Part shown: in pieces, positions 59,778-64,000 of the stretch
Layout: each line of letters begins with the position of its first letter
Numbering within the stretch: position 1 is the first letter of the stretch
DNA from: CAMBDS01 sp964355675
GTDB taxonomy: Bacteria > Electryoneota > AABM5-125-24 > Hatepunaeales > Hatepunaeaceae
Length of the DNA: 64,000 bases
Assembly: GCA_964355675.1 (NCBI GenBank)
Contig: CAYHEC010000003.1
Span: forward strand, 124,001 to 188,000
Reading direction: 5' to 3'
Position numbers and translations under genes: made by a program
The notes under the pieces: generated by a model
Told to the model about the DNA's origin: nothing
The model's database searches: none
What the model saw: only the letters and a program-made list of their open reading frames with translations

Positions 59778-59996
59778 ATGAAACGAAGCCTAATATCCAA
59801 GAAGTTCACCGTCGTGCTGATCCTACTGGCGGTCTGGTTCATCTTTGGACTGTTGACGTACTGGAAGCGGGCAGACGTGTCGGAAGCGTGGGCGTTTATG
59901 ACGTTCCTCTCGCCGTTTATTGTCGGCGGGGCGTTGGGCTACATCGGCGTTCAGGGGTTTATCGACCACGAAGCCGAACCACCAAAGGGAGATTGA
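59778..59996 (+). CDS. Small membrane protein with two helices
   Basis: Seventy-two residues, two transmembrane helices (about 10-27 and 38-58) and a short acidic-basic tail. GGGGGAG ribosome site. A two-span protein next to an endolysin is a reasonable holin candidate; not proven. Confidence 0.62.
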   Translation: MKRSLISKKFTVVLILLAVWFIFGLLTYWKRADVSEAWAFMTFLSPFIVGGALGYIGVQGFIDHEAEPPKGD

Positions 59997-59997
59997 G

Positions 59998-60258
59998 ATG
60001 ATCTGCGAATTCATAATCTACCCGACTTCGCAACAGGCATACATCGACGGGTTGAATATCGACCTTGGCAAGCCGCGAGTTCATCCCAACGGTGCGCTTT
60101 CGATCACGAACCTTAACGGCGGTGTGCCGTTCAATCCGGCCGAGCGAGTTATGCTCGCGTCGGTCGATGGGCTGATATTTATTCCGAGCGATCCCCGTGA
60201 ATTGATGGAGCAATACCTATCCGAGGGTGGCTGGAACGCCGTAGAGGAGTTACCATGA
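59998..60258 (+). CDS. Small hypothetical protein
   Basis: Eighty-six residues from the ATG at 59998. Soluble alpha-beta protein (EFIIYPTSQQAYIDGLNIDL; RVMLASVDGLIFIPSD). Overlaps the next gene by four bases. No family recognised. Confidence 0.6.
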   Translation: MICEFIIYPTSQQAYIDGLNIDLGKPRVHPNGALSITNLNGGVPFNPAERVMLASVDGLIFIPSDPRELMEQYLSEGGWNAVEELP

Positions 60259-61883
60259 AGCGAATGCTGATACTAATGGTAGTGCTACTTGGCGGGTGTA
60301 CAGAGCTTGCGTTCGGTGCTACAAAATATGTTTCCTCCTCTGTCAACCGGCAACTCAGCGCGGCAGGATATACGGCTATCGGTGTTACCCGACCAAACTA
60401 TGAGTGGAGGTTTGCGGATTCTTCCGGCGTGGATTACGATACCGTCGGTGGTGCGACTCAGCCTTATCGCAATTACGGATCAAGCACGCTTACAACCGGA
60501 CTGACTAACGGAAACGCGCCGTCGCTTACCGAGGGAATCCTCCAACCCAATCAGGGGGCGGAGACGTTCAACGGCACGACGAACTACCTCTACATCAATG
60601 ACGGCGGGACTGCGCTCAATGTAACCACTGGCAATTTTACGGTTGCTGTATGGTATCGAGTGACGGCGGTGGTAAGTCAACCGAACGAGATAATTAGCCA
60701 CAAAGGAAATCCGGCGGGATGGAGTGTTTTAGTCAATGGGTCGTATGTTCCTCGACTGCATGTATCCGATGGTGTTGATATAGTAACAGCAAGCGGGACA
60801 GGAGCAACACAAAATACATGGAACTGTTTTGTTGGGACTCACACATTCAACGACTCTGTCCGAGCATATCTCAATGGCGCGAGAACGGCGGCGACGGGGA
60901 ACGCGCTGGTGTCAACAGTGACAGTCGGATTCCCTTTCACCATAGGGAAGTATGCGGTGGCGGCGAGTGATTATTATACAGGTAATATTGCTTATGTAGC
61001 GTTCTGGAATAGTGCGCTGTCAGATGCAAACGTGCTGGCACTCTACAATGCGCAAGCTCCGCTTGGAACGCTTGCCTCGCCGTATTCTTCGATCCAATCG
61101 GCGGTCTATGCAGGCGCGGCGGGTGATACTATCCTCGTCGGTTCAGGACGGTATCAAGAAACGGTAGTTGTCGCAACGGCGTTTGACTATATCGGTGCAA
61201 CGACATCGACGTTTGGGAGCCTGCCTGAGTTGTACGGAGCCGCGTTACCGGCGGCGGCGGGGGTCGTTGGAATGACTGTCTCAGCAAAGAACGAGATCGG
61301 CTTTCTTACATTCAGGGGGTACTCTACGACGTCAACGGGAATTGGGCTGTTGGCTGATGCTTCGAGTGACGGGAGCCTGTTTCACCATCTTGAGGTGGAC
61401 TCGTGCCGGAATGGCGTGGACTTTGACGGATCGGCAACGGCTGACAGTTTAATCAATTCAGTGATCGACGGCGGGAGCCTTACCAATGCGAACGGCTGGC
61501 GGGCAACGACTTCGACGGCGGTGTCAGTCTATCTCTACAACAACATCATTGTCAACTGCAAGACGGGACTTACCAAGGCGCCGGCACAAACGCTCGTAGA
61601 GACGAATAACTGCTTCTTTAATAATTCCTCAGCCGATTATGCGGGGAGTCTGAATGCAAGTGATTTGCTGGTTAATCCGCTTTTCAGATCGCCCGTTTCC
61701 AACGACTATCGACCGGCATGGACGTCAGGTGTTCTGAATAAGGGGCTTACTATCCACTCTGGGGCGGGGGCGTTCATTATCCGGCAGACAGCGGCAGACA
61801 TCGGAGTTTGGGAGGTTGATTTCGTTATTAACAAATCCGGTTGGCAGGGCGGTTGGTCAATATCTTGGAAAGGTGGGTGGTGA
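60255..61883 (+). CDS. Lipobox protein with LamG and beta-helix domains
   Basis: A 542-residue protein. The N-terminus (MLILMVVLLGGC) has a lipoprotein signal with Cys14; alternatively cleavage follows LAFGA. Residues 85-270 form a concanavalin/LamG-like domain (ETFNGTTNYLYIND; FTVAVWYRV; GNIAYVAFWNSALSDANVLA). Residues 280-480 are a right-handed beta-helix of the DUF1565 kind (SIQSAVYAGAAGDTILVGSG). Could be a receptor-binding spike, but the export signal points to display on the host surface or periplasm, perhaps as a lysogenic conversion product. Confidence 0.77.
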   Translation: MKRMLILMVVLLGGCTELAFGATKYVSSSVNRQLSAAGYTAIGVTRPNYEWRFADSSGVDYDTVGGATQPYRNYGSSTLTTGLTNGNAPSLTEGILQPNQGAETFNGTTNYLYINDGGTALNVTTGNFTVAVWYRVTAVVSQPNEIISHKGNPAGWSVLVNGSYVPRLHVSDGVDIVTASGTGATQNTWNCFVGTHTFNDSVRAYLNGARTAATGNALVSTVTVGFPFTIGKYAVAASDYYTGNIAYVAFWNSALSDANVLALYNAQAPLGTLASPYSSIQSAVYAGAAGDTILVGSGRYQETVVVATAFDYIGATTSTFGSLPELYGAALPAAAGVVGMTVSAKNEIGFLTFRGYSTTSTGIGLLADASSDGSLFHHLEVDSCRNGVDFDGSATADSLINSVIDGGSLTNANGWRATTSTAVSVYLYNNIIVNCKTGLTKAPAQTLVETNNCFFNNSSADYAGSLNASDLLVNPLFRSPVSNDYRPAWTSGVLNKGLTIHSGAGAFIIRQTAADIGVWEVDFVINKSGWQGGWSISWKGGW

Positions 61884-62263
61884 AATTGACTTATAAGTTA
61901 ATGGAATTCAAGGACGACTCGGTCGCCGTCGAGTGGCAGTCGCGGAGGCTTAATCCGCGATTAATCGTAATCGTTCTCGCTCTGGCGGCCTACGCCCTGG
62001 AGCGTTGGCACGTCACTATCACTATTACCGACATCTATCGACCGAAGACGAACGACAGCGGCGTTCATGCTGTTTGGCGTGGCGTCGATGTGAGGACACG
62101 GGACTGGACGCCCGAGATGTCACTCGACATTCTTCGCTGGCTGAACGAGTCGTTCTGTTACGACGAATCCCGTCCTGAGAAAATGGTTGCCATGATCCAC
62201 GATGTCGGGCAGGGCGTTCACCTGCATTTGCAGGTTTCGTATCGAACGGGGAAGTGGGTATAA
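61880..62263 (+). CDS. M15-type peptidase, probable endolysin
   Basis: A 127-residue protein from a GTG overlapping the previous stop. Zinc-site pattern of M15/D,D-carboxypeptidases: SGVHAVWRGVDVR (His63, Asp70) and GVHLHLQV (His114/His116). A hydrophobic stretch (29-39) precedes it and may anchor or export it. Expected to cut peptidoglycan cross-links during lysis; last gene of the prophage. Confidence 0.78.
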   Translation: MKLTYKLMEFKDDSVAVEWQSRRLNPRLIVIVLALAAYALERWHVTITITDIYRPKTNDSGVHAVWRGVDVRTRDWTPEMSLDILRWLNESFCYDESRPEKMVAMIHDVGQGVHLHLQVSYRTGKWV

Positions 62264-62359
62264 GTCGTGGACGACGATCCGTCCATGTACAAGCATTAAG
62301 CACGGTTATTTGGGGTTATTTTACCGTCCGCGTCGCTGAAATCCTAACGTAAGTTATTG

Positions 62360-62405
62360 GAGCCACTGATTGGAATCGAACCAACGACCTGATCATTACG
62401 AATGA
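62360..62405. repeat. attR core within tRNA-Thr
   Basis: Exact 46-bp copy of 18628-18673; it supplies the 3' part of the intact tRNA-Thr. Confidence 0.93.
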
Positions 62406-62433
62406 CCTGCTCTACCATCTGAGCTACAGTGGC
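62361..62433 (-). tRNA. tRNA-Thr(CGU)
   Basis: Seventy-three nucleotides folding as a full cloverleaf: acceptor GCCACTG/CAGTGGC, D stem GCTC/GAGC, anticodon arm GGTCA-TTCGTAA-TGATC with anticodon CGT, T arm GTTGG-TTCGATT-CCAAT, discriminator T; CCA not encoded. Prophage integration site; the 3' 45 nucleotides are duplicated at 18628-18673 and, decayed, at 18104-18142. Confidence 0.95.
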
Positions 62434-62523
62434 TTCAAGTTGAAGGTTCAAAGTTAAAGGTTTAAGGGCTAATTTGCAATAAGACTCCATCCTTTAAACA
62501 TTTAACCTTGAACTTTCAACTCG

Positions 62524-63276
62524 TCACGCCATAATCGAATATCCGCCGTCAACCACAATCGACTGCCCCTGAATCATTCGCGCTTTGTCGCTACACAACA
62601 ACAACACTACGTCAGCCACATCATCTGGCGTTAAAAGCCTTCCCATCGGAACTCTAAGGCGAGTATTTTCAAGAATCTCCTCGCGGTTGGGGAAGTGCTT
62701 CAACGCCTCAGTATCGACTGCGCCGGCTTGAACGACGTTGACGTTGATTCCACACGGTCCCATTTCAACTGCCAAATGCCTCACCAGCGATTCGAGCGCT
62801 CCCTTAGAGGATCCAACTGCGGCGTAGTTGGCTATTGCTCGAACAGCGCCGAGGCTCGATACCGCTATGATATGCCCGCCCTTCGGCATAAGCTTGGCGG
62901 CTCCCTGCGAGAGCGGCAGGAGGGCTCGCGCATTGATGTTCATCGCCCAATCCCAATGTTTCGTAGTGAGCTGAAACGACGGTTTCAACACTCCTGATGC
63001 GGCATTTGAGATCAGGATGTCGAGCCGGGCGAATTCCTTATCGATCTCATCGAACATCGCGAAGACTTCTTCATCGACAGCCACATTCGCCTTAACCACA
63101 AGGCACTTAACGCCGTATTTGCGGATGGTCTTGGCAGTCTCTTCAGCCTCTGATTTTTTGCGCAGGTAGTTAATCACAAGGTGGACGCCGTGTTCGGCGA
63201 GTCTAAACGCGATTGCTCGTCCGATTCCTCGCGAAGACCCGGTGACTAAGGCGACTCGATTGCGAAGTTCTTCCAT
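62524..63276 (-). CDS. fabL: FabL-type enoyl-ACP reductase (SDR)
   Basis: A 250-residue short-chain dehydrogenase. Cofactor loop TGSSRGIG (12-19), ISNAASGVLKP (89-99), WDWAMNINARALL (108-120), Tyr151 and Lys158 in NYAAVGSSK, and DTEALKHFPNREEIL near 190-205. The NAASGVLKP and TxALKHFPNRE phrases are those of FabL (enoyl-ACP reductase III), which completes fatty-acid elongation using NADPH. Simple SDRs lack them. Single gene after the tRNA. Confidence 0.9.
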   Translation of the reverse strand: MEELRNRVALVTGSSRGIGRAIAFRLAEHGVHLVINYLRKKSEAEETAKTIRKYGVKCLVVKANVAVDEEVFAMFDEIDKEFARLDILISNAASGVLKPSFQLTTKHWDWAMNINARALLPLSQGAAKLMPKGGHIIAVSSLGAVRAIANYAAVGSSKGALESLVRHLAVEMGPCGINVNVVQAGAVDTEALKHFPNREEILENTRLRVPMGRLLTPDDVADVVLLLCSDKARMIQGQSIVVDGGYSIMA

Positions 63277-63447
63277 AATGTGCTCCCGTTTTTCCTAATG
63301 TGTTACAGTTGGGAATGTGATACGATAACTTTGCAGTCTGTGGGCGTCGAAGATATCTGCTGAGCGCTTACGCGAGAAATCAAGCGAGTTATCTTCGCAT
63401 TGCCATTAGTATCAAATTGAGAAATTCAACCCCAAAAGGTCGTTCTC

Positions 63448-63521
63448 ATACCGGCGAAGGCCGGTATCCATACACGCCTCTAATTTACAATATTTCAACT
63501 GATACCGGCTTTCGCCGGTAT
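63448..63521. repeat. Two inverted palindromic repeats
   Basis: ATACCGGC hairpins at 63448-63467 and 63502-63521, in opposite orientation about 34 bp apart, in the 285-bp gap between the FabL gene and the lipoprotein. No gene seen in the gap. The unit is a dispersed repeat of wide occurrence. Confidence 0.8.
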
Positions 63522-63561
63522 GAGGTGTGTGTGTCGCTTAATTTCTCAACCAAGTATTAGT

Positions 63562-64000
63562 TCACCCGTTTATCGGATCGCGGACCCGGATACTGAGAGT
63601 ATCGCGCCCCAGCATTTCCCCGCCTACAACGACCAGACCTGTAATCACAGCAACTCCTGGCCTTCTCCCGATAAAAGTGACGGTTGTGGCAAATCCGGTT
63701 CGTGAGACTGCCGTGTCGGTAGTCGTCACTGCGAACGCAGTGACTGACCCGACCGAGTCTGGTTGAAGCGAAAACGAAACGGTCACTCCGTCTTGGGCGA
63801 CTCCTAAATTGTTATTCAAGCGACCGCCGAGGTAAACATTCTCGTTGACATTGGCTTCCTGAGCGTGATGATCAAGATAGATATTGAGGCCGAGTTGTAC
63901 CGGGTTAGGCGGGAGTTTCGTCGGCTCATTACAGCCGGTGCATCCAGAAAGCGCTCCGATACTGATCAGGATCAGGAGCGTTAGACGTGAAGGGGATCGA
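63562..64000 (-). CDS. Lipoprotein with Ig-like domain, N-terminal codons beyond window
   Basis: Open frame running in from the right edge; the start codon lies just beyond. The visible start is RSPSRLTLLILISIGALSGC, a lipoprotein signal with lipobox LSGC, then TGCNEPTKLPPNP as a tether. Residues 60-145 look like a bacterial Ig-like (Big-type) domain ending in VVVGGEMLGRDTLSIRV. Probably an outer-membrane lipoprotein. Short overall (about 150 residues). Confidence 0.8.
   Translation of the reverse strand, partial: RSPSRLTLLILISIGALSGCTGCNEPTKLPPNPVQLGLNIYLDHHAQEANVNENVYLGGRLNNNLGVAQDGVTVSFSLQPDSVGSVTAFAVTTTDTAVSRTGFATTVTFIGRRPGVAVITGLVVVGGEMLGRDTLSIRVRDPING

Larger units (their letters stand above)
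18628..62405. mobile_element. Complete-looking prophage, podovirus type
   Basis: Bounded by 46-bp direct repeats (18628-18673 and 62360-62405) made of the 3' part of tRNA-Thr(CGU). It contains integrase and repressor on the left, a recombination and replication block, packaging, head, connector and fibre genes, ejection-type proteins and a lysis-type region on the right, in normal phage order. All key genes are open. There is no tail-tube, sheath or tape-measure gene and there is a P22 gp10-like protein, so a short-tailed virion is likely. The intact tRNA is restored at the right end, opposite the integrase. Confidence 0.93.

Overview
The window is bacterial chromosome interrupted by one complete-looking prophage of about 43.8 kb (18628-62405) inserted in a tRNA-Thr(CGU) gene. 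The host looks like an uncultured Gram-negative-type bacterium. It has lipobox and Sec-signal surface proteins with beta-rich repeats, a FabL-type enoyl-ACP reductase, and many small palindromic repeats and AT-rich interspersed repeats both between and inside genes. That style is common in FCB-group candidate phyla, but the placement is a weak inference, not something the sequence proves.

Left host flank (1-18627). Nearly all genes lie on the minus strand: a partial secreted protein, YchF, HU, an MscS-type channel, a single-polypeptide type IIG-like restriction-modification enzyme, a sensor histidine kinase, a four-helix-bundle (S23-type) protein, a SAM methyltransferase, a tight three-gene set (retropepsin-like protease, protein with a HEPN-like RNxxxH motif, DUF5131/Gp37-Gp68 protein), HicA/HicB, an aldo-keto reductase, a P-loop kinase, an NAD(P)-binding protein, an OppC-type permease and a DUF4258/DUF2283 pair. 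Palindromic repeats of 20-26 bp have inserted in frame into the aldo-keto reductase, OppC and methyltransferase genes and sit on the start codon of the restriction enzyme.

Prophage. The attL copy (18628-18673) and the 3' half of the intact tRNA-Thr (62360-62405) share a 46-bp core. Leftward genes are a tyrosine integrase, a SEC-C/membrane protein and a CI-like repressor. Rightward from a strong sigma70-like promoter (20737-20765) come a structured leader, CII-like regulators and a recombination block (SbcC-like ATPase, DnaQ-like exonuclease, Cas4-like nuclease, RecT). They are followed by a cytosine methyltransferase with a second readable C-terminal frame, a replication protein with iterons inside its own gene, and a RuvC-like resolvase. 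The late region runs TerS, two long structural or secreted proteins, TerL, portal, scaffold, major capsid, connector and P22 gp10-like proteins, HxH fibre-like paralogues and ejection-type proteins. No tape-measure, tube or sheath gene is seen, so the virion is probably a podovirus.

The largest gene (47609-58495) encodes a 3628-residue polyvalent, DarB-like protein carrying an adenine methyltransferase and an SNF2 helicase. It is placed among ejection proteins and probably enters the cell with the DNA to protect it. A likely nested gene (50409-50711) lies in another frame inside its low-complexity linker. The right arm holds small membrane proteins, a lipobox LamG/beta-helix protein and an M15-type endolysin. 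Three late-region proteins carry export signals, which is unusual for phage morphogenesis genes.

Right host flank (62434-64000): a FabL-type reductase and a partial lipoprotein running off the window.
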